In this document: positions 9,651-17,581 of the stretch, piece after piece
How the letters are laid out: each line of letters begins with the position of its first letter
Numbering within the stretch: the stretch's first letter is position 1
From: JBNKHG01 sp050290225
GTDB taxonomy: Bacteria > Pseudomonadota > Gammaproteobacteria > Pseudomonadales > Cellvibrionaceae
Direction of reading: 5' to 3'
Assembly: GCA_050290225.1 (NCBI GenBank)
Contig: JBNKHG010000056.1
Span: 124,001 to 188,000, forward strand
Length of the DNA: 64,000 nt
Program-made: the position numbers and the translations under genes
Notes under the pieces: generated by a model
Told to the model about the DNA's origin: nothing
The model's database searches: none
What the model saw: only the letters and a program-made list of their open reading frames with translations

Positions 9651-10334
9651 ATGGCCATGCAGCAACCAAAAACCCGCAACACCCGCGCGCAACTCAACCT
9701 GTTGATCGATGAGATCAAAATGGAGTTTCGCAACACAGCACATCACACCGGTGTGCCTGATATGAGCCCGCAGGTAGAGTTGGCCCTACGCCAGGTTCCA
9801 CGCCAAATTTTTGTCCCCGAAAGGGACCGGGATTACGCCTTTGGCAACTATCCTCTGCCTATCGGCCACAACCAGACCATCTCCCAACCCTATATTGTCG
9901 CTCTGATGACAGAAATACTGGGCCTCAGCCCCTCGAGCCGGGTGCTTGAAATAGGCACGGGCTGTGGTTACCAAACAGCGATTCTGGCCGCTATCGCCGC
10001 GGAGGTTTACAGCATCGAAATTCTGGCGCCATTGGCTAAATTGGCTGATGTGAACCTTCGCCAGCTTCAATATTCCAATGTACGACTGCGCATCGGGGAT
10101 GGTTATAACGGCTGGCCCGAGGCAGCCCCTTTCGACGCGATTATGGTAACCGCCTGCGCCGAGAAGGTACCCCCCCCATTGCTTGCACAACTGGGGCCGG
10201 GTGGGCGCATGATCATCCCGTTGGAAAACCCGATTCACCAGCAGAATCTCTACATGCTTTTCCGCGATCAACAGGGTGGTCTGCATCGACGCTCCGTTTT
10301 GCCGGTACGCTTCGTGCCTTTTACCCGGGCATAA
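9651..10334 (+). CDS. pcm: Protein-L-isoaspartate O-methyltransferase
   Basis: Pcm methylates isoaspartyl residues in aged proteins so that they can return to L-aspartate. The 227-residue protein has the family signature LPIGHNQTISQPYIVALM and the SAM-binding motif EIGTGCGYQTAIL at about residues 103-115, followed by VYSIE, RIGDGYNGW and GPGGRMIIPLE. It appears cytoplasmic. It is not next to surE or nlpD, its usual partners in Pseudomonas. It converges with msrA, 3 bp away, so two protein-damage repair genes meet end to end. ATG 9657 is an alternative start. Confidence 0.93.
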   Translation: MAMQQPKTRNTRAQLNLLIDEIKMEFRNTAHHTGVPDMSPQVELALRQVPRQIFVPERDRDYAFGNYPLPIGHNQTISQPYIVALMTEILGLSPSSRVLEIGTGCGYQTAILAAIAAEVYSIEILAPLAKLADVNLRQLQYSNVRLRIGDGYNGWPEAAPFDAIMVTACAEKVPPPLLAQLGPGGRMIIPLENPIHQQNLYMLFRDQQGGLHRRSVLPVRFVPFTRA

Positions 10335-10337
10335 CGG

Positions 10338-10955
10338 TTATTTCCTCTTCCCCCAAAGCGCCTCAAGGCGCTTATCCCGTCCACAACCATGGCGGTAAAA
10401 CTTGTAGCGCAAAGGGTTTCTCCGATAGTAATCCTGGTGATAGGCTTCTGCGGGATAAAACTCTCCGGCCGCAGCCACCTCGGTAACAATGGGTTGATTG
10501 AAACGGCCGCTGGCGGCCAGTTCATCGCGACTGGCCAGTGCCGCCTGTTTTTGGGCCGGCGACAGATAGAAAATGCCCGAACGGTACTGACTGCCTTTGT
10601 CACAGAATTGGCCCCGGGCATCCAAGGGGTCGATATTGTGCCAAAACACCGCTAACAACTGCTCGTAATTGACTTTACTTGGATCGAACACCACTTTCAC
10701 CGCTTCCGCATGTCCGGTGTGACCGGCTGAGACTTGTTTATAAGTGGGGTTGCGTGTGTGCCCGTTAGCGTAACCCGCAGTAGTTGAAATTACCCCCTCC
10801 AGTTCATCGAACGGTTTCTCCATACACCAGAAACAGCCACCGGCAAAAATCGCGGTCTCGTAGTTGTCGGCAGCGGTCACAACCAACGGCATCAAGATTA
10901 ATAACACCAGCCATCTGACACCGTGTTTTCTGACTTGCCCAAAGGCTCTATTCAT
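10338..10955 (-). CDS. msrA: Peptide-methionine (S)-S-oxide reductase, exported form
   Basis: MsrA reduces methionine-S-sulfoxide in proteins. The catalytic motif GGCFWCME is present, as are the family segments AGYANGHTRNPTYKQVSAGHTGHAEAV and GSQYRSGIFY. ATG 10955, behind GAGG with 8 nt spacing, gives 205 residues beginning with a basic N terminus and a hydrophobic stretch (VRWLVLLILMPLVVTA). This looks like a signal peptide, so the enzyme should act in the periplasm rather than the cytosol. Longer in-frame starts up to 11030 lack support. No msrB domain is fused. Confidence 0.93.
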   Translation of the reverse strand: MNRAFGQVRKHGVRWLVLLILMPLVVTAADNYETAIFAGGCFWCMEKPFDELEGVISTTAGYANGHTRNPTYKQVSAGHTGHAEAVKVVFDPSKVNYEQLLAVFWHNIDPLDARGQFCDKGSQYRSGIFYLSPAQKQAALASRDELAASGRFNQPIVTEVAAAGEFYPAEAYHQDYYRRNPLRYKFYRHGCGRDKRLEALWGKRK

Positions 10956-11025
10956 AGGGTTAACCTCACAAATGTTCATAGTTACTACAATGACCCGGTG
11001 TCGCTCCCAGGTTTCCATGTATTCT

Positions 11026-11142
11026 TTCAAGGTGATAATGACGCATTAGCTCTGCGAATCACGGCGTGTTTCTGAAGGCACCCCTCTGCCACTCAGGCCG
11101 GATCGAAGCCTACTTACCTATATCCGTCATTATCACCTTGAA
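11026..11142. repeat. 18-bp perfect inverted repeat around an 81-nt centre
   Basis: The 18 bases at 11026-11043 are the exact reverse complement of 11125-11142. The right arm overlaps one copy of the REP-like sequence described elsewhere (core TATCACCTTGAAGG). The centre codes for nothing visible. The layout resembles a small non-autonomous inverted-repeat element in the msrA-hppA gap, but no target-site duplication is evident. Confidence 0.7.
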
Positions 11143-11152
11143 GGAGAACTAG
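11130..11152 (+). repeat. REP-like dispersed repeat, copy 1
   Basis: TTATCACCTTGAAGG followed by AGAACTAG. It shares the TATCACCTTG(A/C)AGG...ACTAG pattern with copies at 17297 and 54620. This copy is also the right arm of the inverted repeat at 11026-11142. Confidence 0.6.
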
Positions 11153-11205
11153 TCGCCCACTGCACATTTTTCTTACAGTTCAAGGGGCTACGAGCACACA
11201 AACAA

Positions 11206-11230
11206 CGAAAAAGGGGCCCTTCGGCCCCTT
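11206..11230 (-). terminator. Intrinsic terminator of hppA
   Basis: AAGGGGCC at 11211-11218 pairs with GGCCCCTT at 11223-11230 around a CTTC loop, and on the minus strand the stem is followed by a T-run. It lies about 25 nt past the hppA stop codon. Confidence 0.85.
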
Positions 11231-11255
11231 CTCGACAACAGAATGGTATTTTCAG

Positions 11256-13277
11256 CTATGCCAATAACGGTGCTATTACCAGACTGACAATAGCCATGAC
11301 ATTAATCAGAATATTCATGGCCGGACCAGAGGTATCTTTAAAGGGGTCGCCAACGGTATCGCCGACCACTGTGGCCTTGTGCACATCTGATCCCTTGCCA
11401 CCGAGGTTGCCTTTTTCCACATATTTCTTGGCGTTATCCCAGGCGCCACCCGCATTGGCCATGGTCAGCGCCAGCAGCACACAGCTGACCAGAGCGCCAC
11501 CCAGCATGCCACCGAGCGCTTCGGGACCGATAGCGAAACCCACCACGACCGGCGAAGCCACTGCCAACACTCCCGGCGCCACCATGCGGCGCAAGGCCGC
11601 CTGGGTGGCAATATCCACGCAACGACCACTGTCGGGCTTGGCCTTGCCTTCCATTAACCCCGGAATTTCACGGAACTGCCGGCGAATCTCCTTGATCATA
11701 TCGAAAGCCGCATCGCCCACCGCACGCATGGTCAGGGCACTGACCGCGAAGGGGAATATGCCGCCAATGAACATGCCCATCAGCACCAATGGATTGCTGA
11801 TATTCAATGCAAACCCGGGTTTGTGAATGGAGATGGTTTCTATATAGGCACCGATAATGGCCAAGGCCGCCAATCCGGCGGCGCCAATGGCAAAGCCCTT
11901 GCCAATGGCGGCAGTGGTATTACCCACTTCGTCCAGACCATCCGTAATCTCACGTACTTCTTTACCCAGCTCCGCCATTTCGGCAATACCGCCGGCGTTG
12001 TCTGCCACCGGGCCATAGGCATCGATAGCCATGGTAATCCCAACAGTGGCCAGCATACCCACGGCACCGATACCCACACCGTAAACGCCGGCACCCTCGG
12101 GCAGCAGCGAACTGGCACTGTAGATAATGCCGGCGATCACCAATACCGGCACCACCACCGACTCCATCCCCGTAGCCAGGCCGGAAATCATCACCGTCGC
12201 CGGCCCGGTTTCCCCACCCTCGGCAATCAGCTGTACCGGGCGGCCGCCGGTGTAATACTCAGTCACCAAACCGATCAGAATTCCGCCAACCGCACCGCAG
12301 ATCATACACAGCCAGACGCTTTGGCCGATGCCCAGGCCGGACAGCACAAACCATGCTGCAGCCACAAACAGCAGGCTGGCACCAATGGTGCCCATACGCA
12401 GGGCCACCTCGGGTGAACGCGCCGATGACAGCCGCACAATCAATATGCCCAAAATTGAGCAGATCAATCCCGCCGACGCCAACGCCAGGGGTGCGAACAT
12501 TAACTGCTCGCGTGCGCCACCAAGCATATCCACCGCCGCCACGGCCATGGTCGAGGCAATGGCGATTGTGGCGATCATGGCACCGCAGTAGGACTCGAAG
12601 ATATCCGATCCCATACCCGCGACATCACCGACATTATCACCGACATTGTCGGCGATCACGCCCGGGTTGCGGGGGTCGTCTTCGGGGATACCGGCCTCCA
12701 CCTTGCCGACCAGATCCGCACCCACATCGGCGCTCTTGGTAAAGATGCCGCCGCCGACGCGGGAGAAGAGCGCCACCGTGGAAGCGCCCATACCAAAGCC
12801 GTGGATGGCCTCGGCGTGTTCAGAATTGGCACCGAACAACAGGTAAAGCGACCCCAACCCCAGGAGTCCCATGGACGCGACAGTCAGGCCCATGATTGAG
12901 CCGCCATAGAAAGCCACGCTCAAGGCACTGGCCGCCCCTTCGGTACTGGCCGCCACAGTGGTCCTGACATTGGCTTTGGTGGCGGTGTACATGCCGATAT
13001 AGCCAGCGCAGGCGGAGCAAAACGCTCCCACCACAAAGGCCACGGGTGTTTGCCAGCTCTGGAAACCCACCCACAACATCACTGTGATGATCGTGGCGAA
13101 GATAGTCAGAATCGAATATTCCCGGCGCATAAAGACCATAGCGCCCTGGTGAATGGCATCGGCGATTTCCGCCACCACCCCCTCACCGGGTGGATAGCGC
13201 TTGACTACCGTGTAAACAATAAAGGCCGCGCACAGCCCCACACCGCCGATAACCGGCGGTAATATAATGACGTCCAT
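11256..13277 (-). CDS. hppA: Membrane-bound K+-dependent pyrophosphatase (ion pump)
   Basis: This integral membrane pump couples PPi hydrolysis to H+ or Na+ export. The 673-residue protein is almost all membrane helices and carries the catalytic acidic motif around DNVGDNVGDVAGMGSD and the family segment MAIDAYGPVADNAGG. GNTTAAIGKG, near residue 455, has Ala at the position where K+-independent pumps have Lys, so this is the K+-dependent class. Whether it moves H+ or Na+ cannot be settled by eye. The start is ATG 13277, preceded by GGGGGAA. It is divergent from the soluble pyrophosphatase gene and shares a 293-bp upstream region with it. Confidence 0.96.
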   Translation of the reverse strand: MDVIILPPVIGGVGLCAAFIVYTVVKRYPPGEGVVAEIADAIHQGAMVFMRREYSILTIFATIITVMLWVGFQSWQTPVAFVVGAFCSACAGYIGMYTATKANVRTTVAASTEGAASALSVAFYGGSIMGLTVASMGLLGLGSLYLLFGANSEHAEAIHGFGMGASTVALFSRVGGGIFTKSADVGADLVGKVEAGIPEDDPRNPGVIADNVGDNVGDVAGMGSDIFESYCGAMIATIAIASTMAVAAVDMLGGAREQLMFAPLALASAGLICSILGILIVRLSSARSPEVALRMGTIGASLLFVAAAWFVLSGLGIGQSVWLCMICGAVGGILIGLVTEYYTGGRPVQLIAEGGETGPATVMISGLATGMESVVVPVLVIAGIIYSASSLLPEGAGVYGVGIGAVGMLATVGITMAIDAYGPVADNAGGIAEMAELGKEVREITDGLDEVGNTTAAIGKGFAIGAAGLAALAIIGAYIETISIHKPGFALNISNPLVLMGMFIGGIFPFAVSALTMRAVGDAAFDMIKEIRRQFREIPGLMEGKAKPDSGRCVDIATQAALRRMVAPGVLAVASPVVVGFAIGPEALGGMLGGALVSCVLLALTMANAGGAWDNAKKYVEKGNLGGKGSDVHKATVVGDTVGDPFKDTSGPAMNILINVMAIVSLVIAPLLA

Positions 13278-13488
13278 CAGAATTCCCCCAATTTATTATC
13301 TTGCCAAGGTCGCCCACAGACTCGGGCAATGCACACCACATCCCTCTGCGCATCGCACCCGCACTACCCCCGAAACATAAGCAACCACTGCCTTTGAGAC
13401 TAGTCGACTCCCACGCCATCGGCAACCGCCCGCACTCAACTTTCGCGCCTGACCGCCAGCACCCCCGGGTTCGACCAAGGTCTAATAA

Positions 13489-13516
13489 TTGTTTCCACAG
13501 GTGTTTGTGTTAAAAT
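13489..13516 (+). promoter_or_regulatory. Sigma-70-type promoter of ppa
   Basis: TTGTTT at 13489-13494 and TAAAAT at 13511-13516 are 16 bp apart and lie about 55 bp before the ppa start codon. Confidence 0.6.
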
Positions 13517-13570
13517 CGCGGCCCCAAAAATTTTAATTATCCCAATTCTTAAGCCTCCAGAGACACGACT

Positions 13571-14119
13571 ATGAGCCTAGACCAAGTTCCGTCCGGCAAA
13601 CGCCTGCCAGACGACATCAACGTTATCATCGAAATCCCCCTGAACGGCGATCCCATCAAGTACGAGGTCGACAAGGACTCTGGGGCGATTTTCGTCGACC
13701 GTATGCTCGGTACCGCGATGCACTATCCCTGCAACTATGGCTATGTACCCCACACCCTGTGCGGTGATGGCGATCCGGTCGATGTTTTGGTGGTAATGCC
13801 CCTGGCCCTGATTCCCGGCTCTGTGATTCGCTGCCGTCCCATCGGCATGTTGAAAATGACTGACGATGGCGGGGAAGACGCCAAGGTGGTTGCCGTGCCC
13901 GTAGACAAGGTAAGCCCCCTTTACACCAATGTAGAGTCTGTACGCGATCTGCCGCAGATTACCCTCGACCAGATCTCACACTTTTTCGAGCACTACAAGG
14001 ACCTGGAAAAGGGTAAATGGGTGAAAATTGAAGGCTGGGAAGGCCCTGAAGCGGCACGTGAGGAAATCATGGAATCGGTAAAACGCTACCAGGAGGCTCC
14101 TGACAAACCCAACTTCTAA
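13571..14119 (+). CDS. ppa: Soluble inorganic pyrophosphatase, family I
   Basis: Ppa hydrolyses PPi to phosphate in the cytoplasm and so drives biosynthetic reactions forward. The 182-residue protein has the family signature DGDPVDVLVV with its metal-binding aspartates, plus IEIPLNG, KYEVDK and NYGYVPHT, and matches the length of bacterial hexameric enzymes. It starts at ATG 13571 with no strong Shine-Dalgarno sequence. Having this enzyme together with a PPi-using kinase and a PPi-driven pump means the cell holds both a PPi sink and two PPi users, so PPi level is presumably controlled. Confidence 0.97.
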   Translation: MSLDQVPSGKRLPDDINVIIEIPLNGDPIKYEVDKDSGAIFVDRMLGTAMHYPCNYGYVPHTLCGDGDPVDVLVVMPLALIPGSVIRCRPIGMLKMTDDGGEDAKVVAVPVDKVSPLYTNVESVRDLPQITLDQISHFFEHYKDLEKGKWVKIEGWEGPEAAREEIMESVKRYQEAPDKPNF

Positions 14120-14159
14120 GTAAGACCAGGCGCGCAGAGGCGCCTGAGCGTCACACCCC

Positions 14160-14186
14160 AAAACGGCCTCCTTGAGGCCGTTTTTT
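14160..14186. terminator. Bidirectional terminator between ppa and the convergent gene
   Basis: AAAACGGCCTC at 14160-14170 pairs with GAGGCCGTTTT at 14174-14184 around a 3-nt loop. Six T on the plus strand and four A at the other edge let it serve both the ppa transcript and the convergent gene ending at 14201. Confidence 0.9.
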
Positions 14187-14200
14187 GTTATTTCGGATAG

Positions 14201-14992
14201 CTATTCTGAAAGCGACAGGTCACTGGTATCCGGGGGCGGCGGCGGGATAGTACCGGCCACCTGCCCAAGATCACTGCCGACCGGTGCCAATTCCAAATCG
14301 CTTACATCCACCGCCACCTCTGGCAATGGCAACTTTTCATCCGCCCGGAGGAGATCCTCTCCCACTGCCGCCAGGTCCAGATTTCCCAGGTCCAAGCTGA
14401 TACTGACCGGCGCCGGCCTCTCGCTGACGTCGAGCAGTTCTCCCTCCATGGCCCTGATGCTGAGACCCCCGGTGTCTACCGTCACAGCCTCCACCCTGGA
14501 TCGCTCCTCGGGTTTTAACACTTCGGTCCCTGCCGGTGCCAGGGTCAATCCAGAAGCGTCTGACGCGTCAGCAGTTTGCAGCGGCTGTTGCGTCTGTTTT
14601 CTCTCAACGAGGGTCTCTTTTTCAGCAAGCCCTGCGGCAGCCAAACGCTCTTTAAGGGTCTGGGAACGGCCCGGGGGGATAGCCCGGGGATTGGAATCGG
14701 AGATTTTCTTAGGCTGGGAGGCGGGCTTGACCGCTCTTGTGGCGACGGTCTTAACGCTGCCCGCGGTGCATACATCCACCTGAGCTCCGGCCTTTAACAA
14801 CACCGCCTGGTATTTCTCCGCCGCCGCCTGATCGAGATTGCGTTTGAGGGGCAGAGCCGCACCGGAAAAGAGCGCATCCACCTTCGCCGCATCCGCCTTG
14901 AACAATTGCATCAACCGTTTTTTGACATCGGCAATCTGGTGACCAAAAACAATATCACCCCGAAATATAATGTCGAACCTGGGATCACTCAT
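14201..14992 (-). CDS. Unknown protein: N-terminal globular domain plus DxSxLxL repeat tail
   Basis: The protein has about 263 residues. Residues 1-75 form a compact domain (FDIIFRGDIVFG, VKKRLMQLFKAD, LFSGAALPLKRNLD, YQAVLLKAGAQVDV) of a kind I have seen at the N terminus of gammaproteobacterial proteins of unknown role. A basic, Ser/Pro-rich linker follows. The C-terminal half holds five imperfect repeats built on D-x-S/G-x-L-x-L-A-P-x-G-x-x-L (for example DASGLTLAPAGTEVL and DVSDLELAPVGSDLG), ending in DTSDLSLSE. There is no membrane segment. ATG 14992 is chosen over 15007 because GGGG lies upstream. The function is unknown, but the repeat tail suggests a binding or scaffold role. Confidence 0.8.
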   Translation of the reverse strand: MSDPRFDIIFRGDIVFGHQIADVKKRLMQLFKADAAKVDALFSGAALPLKRNLDQAAAEKYQAVLLKAGAQVDVCTAGSVKTVATRAVKPASQPKKISDSNPRAIPPGRSQTLKERLAAAGLAEKETLVERKQTQQPLQTADASDASGLTLAPAGTEVLKPEERSRVEAVTVDTGGLSIRAMEGELLDVSERPAPVSISLDLGNLDLAAVGEDLLRADEKLPLPEVAVDVSDLELAPVGSDLGQVAGTIPPPPPDTSDLSLSE

Positions 14993-15055
14993 GTCTTTGC
15001 CCCGCACCGCGCTCCACTGCTTGTCTTGCGCCTCCCATTGCCATTAAATAATTTC

Positions 15056-15859
15056 TCAACTGTCGCCACCTTCGGTCAACTGGTGATCCATATCCAGTGC
15101 CGGCTGGTCGGCTGCAGGGCGCCCCACTATCCTGGCAGGCACACCTGCCACTGTGGTATGCGGCGGCACCGTTTCCAAAACCACACTTCCCGCCCCGATT
15201 TTGGCCCCTTGGCCAACTTCAATATTGCCCAGAATTTTGGCCCCGGTACTGATCAAAACCCCATGGCGAATCTTGGGGTGGCGGTCGCCACTCTCACAAC
15301 CCGTGCCTCCCAGTGTCACCGAGTGCAACATTGACACATTGTCTTCGATCATTGCCGTCTCCCCCACCACGACGCCCGTGGCGTGGTCGATCATTATGCC
15401 GCAGCCAACCCGGGCGCCCGGGTGGATATCAACGCCAAAAATTTGGGAGATCTGGTTTTGCAGGTAAAGCGCCAGAGGTTGCCGGCCCTGAGACCAGAGC
15501 CAGTGCGAAATACGGTGGGCCTGAAGCGCATGAAACCCCTTGAAATACAAAAACGGCATGGAGTATTTATTGCAGGCGGGATCCCGCTCCTTGTAGGCAC
15601 AGATATCCTGGCACATGGATTCGGTCACTCGCGGTGACTCAGCCAGCACCTCTTCAAACACCTGGCGAATCAACATCGCCGGCACCGCCTGGCTATCCAG
15701 TTTGTTGGCCAGATGAAAGCTGATCGCAGCATCAAAGCTGGTGTGATTGAGAATAGAGGCGTGATAAAAGCTCGCCAATACGGGTTCATCGCGACTCGCC
15801 TGTTCCGCCTCGGCGCGAATCGACAGCCACACAGTGTCAACAGTAGATGGGGAATCCAT
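15056..15859 (-). CDS. cysE: Serine O-acetyltransferase
   Basis: CysE makes O-acetyl-L-serine from serine and acetyl-CoA, the first step of cysteine synthesis. The 267-residue protein has the helical N-terminal domain and the left-handed beta-helix of hexapeptide repeats (IHPGARVGCGIMIDHATGVV, AKILGNIEVGQGAKIGAGSVV). The catalytic-site segments DIHPGA, DHATGVVVGE and SVTLGGTG are intact. The C-terminal tail is rich in Asp/His/Gln, where binding to CysK usually happens. The start at ATG 15859 has GAGG 7 nt upstream, and the upstream extension to 15898 is not needed. No other cysteine gene is adjacent. Confidence 0.95.
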   Translation of the reverse strand: MDSPSTVDTVWLSIRAEAEQASRDEPVLASFYHASILNHTSFDAAISFHLANKLDSQAVPAMLIRQVFEEVLAESPRVTESMCQDICAYKERDPACNKYSMPFLYFKGFHALQAHRISHWLWSQGRQPLALYLQNQISQIFGVDIHPGARVGCGIMIDHATGVVVGETAMIEDNVSMLHSVTLGGTGCESGDRHPKIRHGVLISTGAKILGNIEVGQGAKIGAGSVVLETVPPHTTVAGVPARIVGRPAADQPALDMDHQLTEGGDS

Positions 15860-15972
15860 AAGCGGCCTCGCTTGCTCGAGTACGACCCAAGTTCGCACTA
15901 CGCCTCCAACAGCTCAAAGGATAAGTCTACTGCCCTTGAGGTTGCGACAACAAGTATCGCCCTGGAATTCCC

Positions 15973-16686
15973 TCAATCCGAAATTGTCGGATAGATCGCC
16001 TCGGGCAGACGAATGAAACGCTCGAAGATGCTGTCGAGGTTTGCCAGCACTACCGGCTTTAACTGTAAATCCGAAGCCTCGATCTGTGTGCGCAGCAATT
16101 CGAGATCCAGTTGTTGCTGGAAGACCCGGGAGAGGGGCGAATAACTCAGGTGCCAAGGCTCGGGAGCAACGCCACCGCGATCAACTCCGTAAGGGCGAAC
16201 AAAACCAAAGGCTTCTCCCTGAGCCATGCACTGCTCCAACCAGGCGTTCAAGGGGCCAAAAGGTCCGTCAGGCGAATACTCGTCAGGTGTTAACTGAAGA
16301 CGGTAATCAGCAGGCACGGCGGCGGCATCGTAAACATCGATATCAGTTCCCCAATGGTGGCGGGAAGCTCCGGGCAACATAGACCAACGCAGGATGGCAT
16401 AGACTTTTTCACAATCACTCAAATCATCGCTGACCAGGGGCTGACCCGATGTATCCAGCAACAGCCGCTGGCCAGCGGCCTTGGCATTCCAGATTTGTGC
16501 CTGGCGCTGAAAACTCCGAAAGCCGCTTGCCAGCCGCAATTCAAAGCCTGCCTCGGCTGCGGCTGTAACCAATTGTCCCAGGGGCGTATGCAATTCGCGA
16601 TGAACCCCGCAACCCCCCTCAAATGGCTGGATATGACAGTCATTAAGCCCGAAGAGCACAGCAATATCTTTACCAAAACCAGCCAT
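15973..16686 (-). CDS. M15-family (VanY-like) D-Ala-D-Ala carboxypeptidase
   Basis: The 237-residue protein shows the zinc-peptidase motifs of the VanY/LdcB group: ASGFRSFQRQ, SRHHWGTDIDV (HxxGxxxD zinc site) and EPWHLSY with the second zinc His. Such enzymes remove the terminal D-Ala from peptidoglycan stem peptides. No clear signal peptide is visible, which is odd for a wall enzyme. Either it is exported another way, or it acts on cytoplasmic recycling intermediates. ATG 16686 is preferred over TTG 16698, though neither has a strong Shine-Dalgarno sequence. It stands alone, transcribed away from the next gene. Confidence 0.88.
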   Translation of the reverse strand: MAGFGKDIAVLFGLNDCHIQPFEGGCGVHRELHTPLGQLVTAAAEAGFELRLASGFRSFQRQAQIWNAKAAGQRLLLDTSGQPLVSDDLSDCEKVYAILRWSMLPGASRHHWGTDIDVYDAAAVPADYRLQLTPDEYSPDGPFGPLNAWLEQCMAQGEAFGFVRPYGVDRGGVAPEPWHLSYSPLSRVFQQQLDLELLRTQIEASDLQLKPVVLANLDSIFERFIRLPEAIYPTISD

Positions 16687-16764
16687 GATCCATGCCAAAC
16701 AGAAAATTATCGGAACTGATTAACAGAGTCTTAAGAGTGCCTCGTCCACAACAAGGACAGGGCT

Positions 16765-16792
16765 TTGCGCTTATCAGCCAAATATGTATTAT
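16765..16792 (+). promoter_or_regulatory. Candidate promoter for the TfoX-domain gene
   Basis: TTGCGC at 16765-16770 and TATTAT at 16787-16792 are 16 bp apart in an otherwise non-coding stretch that precedes the gene. Confidence 0.4.
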
Positions 16793-16928
16793 AACCCAAG
16801 GCTATAAATGCTTACGGAGATTTTGCGAGATTTACACCGCTTTAAATAATGCCTGTTTTTAGTAGCGCCAGTTTTTAATAGCGAGAACGCAGCCTTTAGT
16901 GAGAGCGCAACCTTGGGAGTTTGCAGTT

Positions 16929-17216
16929 TTGACATCCAGTGACAGTAAATTGCTCCAACTTAAAAACCTGGGTATGGCCTCGGTGAATATTCTCCACGCC
17001 ATTGGCGTGAATACCTATGCAGATCTTAAGGCCATGGGCGCTGTAGAAGCCTACCGCCGTATCAAAGGCCGCGGTATTAATGTCTCCAAAGTGATGCTAT
17101 ACGCGCTCGAAGGCGCCCTGCTCGATACCCACTGGAACGATCTGGATTCAGACCTCAAAGCGCGCCTGGTCGCCGAAGCCGAAAAGGACAGCTCCGATAA
17201 GGAAGTCACCTCCTAG
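16929..17216 (+). CDS. TfoX/Sxy C-terminal-domain protein
   Basis: The small protein of about 95 residues consists of the C-terminal domain of TfoX/Sxy: LLQLKNLGMAS, IGVNTYADLKAMGAVEAYRRIKGRG, LYALEGALLDTHWNDL. In TfoX/Sxy, competence regulators, this domain follows an N-terminal domain that is absent here. Stand-alone copies are common in gammaproteobacteria and have no settled role. TTG 16929 is chosen because GGGAG (16915-16919) lies 9 nt upstream. GTG 16899 would add ten residues without a ribosome-binding site. The Asp/Glu/Lys-rich C terminus is probably disordered. Confidence 0.82.
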   Translation: MTSSDSKLLQLKNLGMASVNILHAIGVNTYADLKAMGAVEAYRRIKGRGINVSKVMLYALEGALLDTHWNDLDSDLKARLVAEAEKDSSDKEVTS

Positions 17217-17296
17217 AACTTCCTGCCAAGTACGACGGCCATTGCCAGCTGACACGCCTTTCCGGGACCGCTGACAGACCGACTGTGGATAGCGCC

Positions 17297-17326
17297 ATAT
17301 CACCTTGCAGGCGTACTAGCCTGCAA
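17297..17326 (+). repeat. REP-like dispersed repeat, copy 2, with hairpin
   Basis: The core ATATCACCTTGCAGG...TACTAGC runs from 17297 to 17320. Within it TTGCAGGC (17305-17312) is the exact complement of GCCTGCAA (17319-17326) around the loop GTACTA. It lies 80 bp after the TfoX-domain gene in non-coding DNA. Confidence 0.65.
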
Positions 17327-17424
17327 ACCGCGCCAACAGAAAACCGCCTCCCCCGATTGAAATCCACACCCCAATTGTGGCGAAGCACCTGCCCCGCCCC
17401 TTAATGAAAATAATTCCCATTTAC

Positions 17425-17457
17425 TTGACATACAAACGATAATGATTATCATTGGCA
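17425..17457 (+). promoter_or_regulatory. Sigma-70 promoter overlapped by a Fur box
   Basis: TTGACA at 17425-17430 and TATCAT at 17447-17452 are 16 bp apart. The stretch 17439-17456 (GATAATGATTATCATTGG) matches most of the 19-bp Fur consensus and covers the -10 box, so Fur with iron should block this promoter. Transcription should begin near 17459. Confidence 0.85.
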
Positions 17458-17458
17458 G

Positions 17459-17581
17459 AGGTTAATGGCCGGAGGGGACTCTCGTCATTAGCTGTTTGCG
17501 CCCCCCTAGCAAGCTTGGGCGTCAACATCTCCTTTATGAGCTAATCACGGTTATTCGGCCACCCCTCGGGTGGCCATTTTT
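17459..17581 (+). ncRNA. Candidate Fur-regulated small RNA
   Basis: A Fur-controlled promoter and a strong intrinsic terminator bracket about 123 nt of non-coding DNA. The predicted transcript folds: ATTAGCT (17487-17493) pairs with AGCTAAT (17539-17545), and inside it CGCCC (17499-17503) pairs with GGGCG (17517-17521). This leaves CAACATCTCCTTTATG single-stranded, a stretch complementary to Shine-Dalgarno sequences, and the 3' end is the terminator hairpin with a U-run. This is the design of RyhB, PrrF and NrrF, iron-sparing RNAs that silence mRNAs of iron-using proteins. I see no sequence homology to any of these. The alternative, a long leader for the protease gene, would need read-through of the terminator. 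Confidence 0.6.
17557..17581 (+). terminator. Intrinsic terminator of the Fur-regulated RNA
   Basis: GGCCACCC (17557-17564) pairs perfectly with GGGTGGCC (17568-17575) around a CTC loop, followed by A and five T. Confidence 0.9.

Noticed and set aside
13385..13400. ACTAGTCG stretch resembling the end of the REP-like repeat near 11147
   Set aside because: Only the last eight bases match and the TATCACCTTG core is absent, so chance is likely.
17427..17535. Minus-strand ORF of about 34 codons across the Fur box, with AAAGGAG before its ATG
   Set aside because: The ribosome-binding site directly abuts the ATG, which is too close, and the ORF runs backwards through a promoter and Fur box. It is more likely a by-product of the sRNA sequence.
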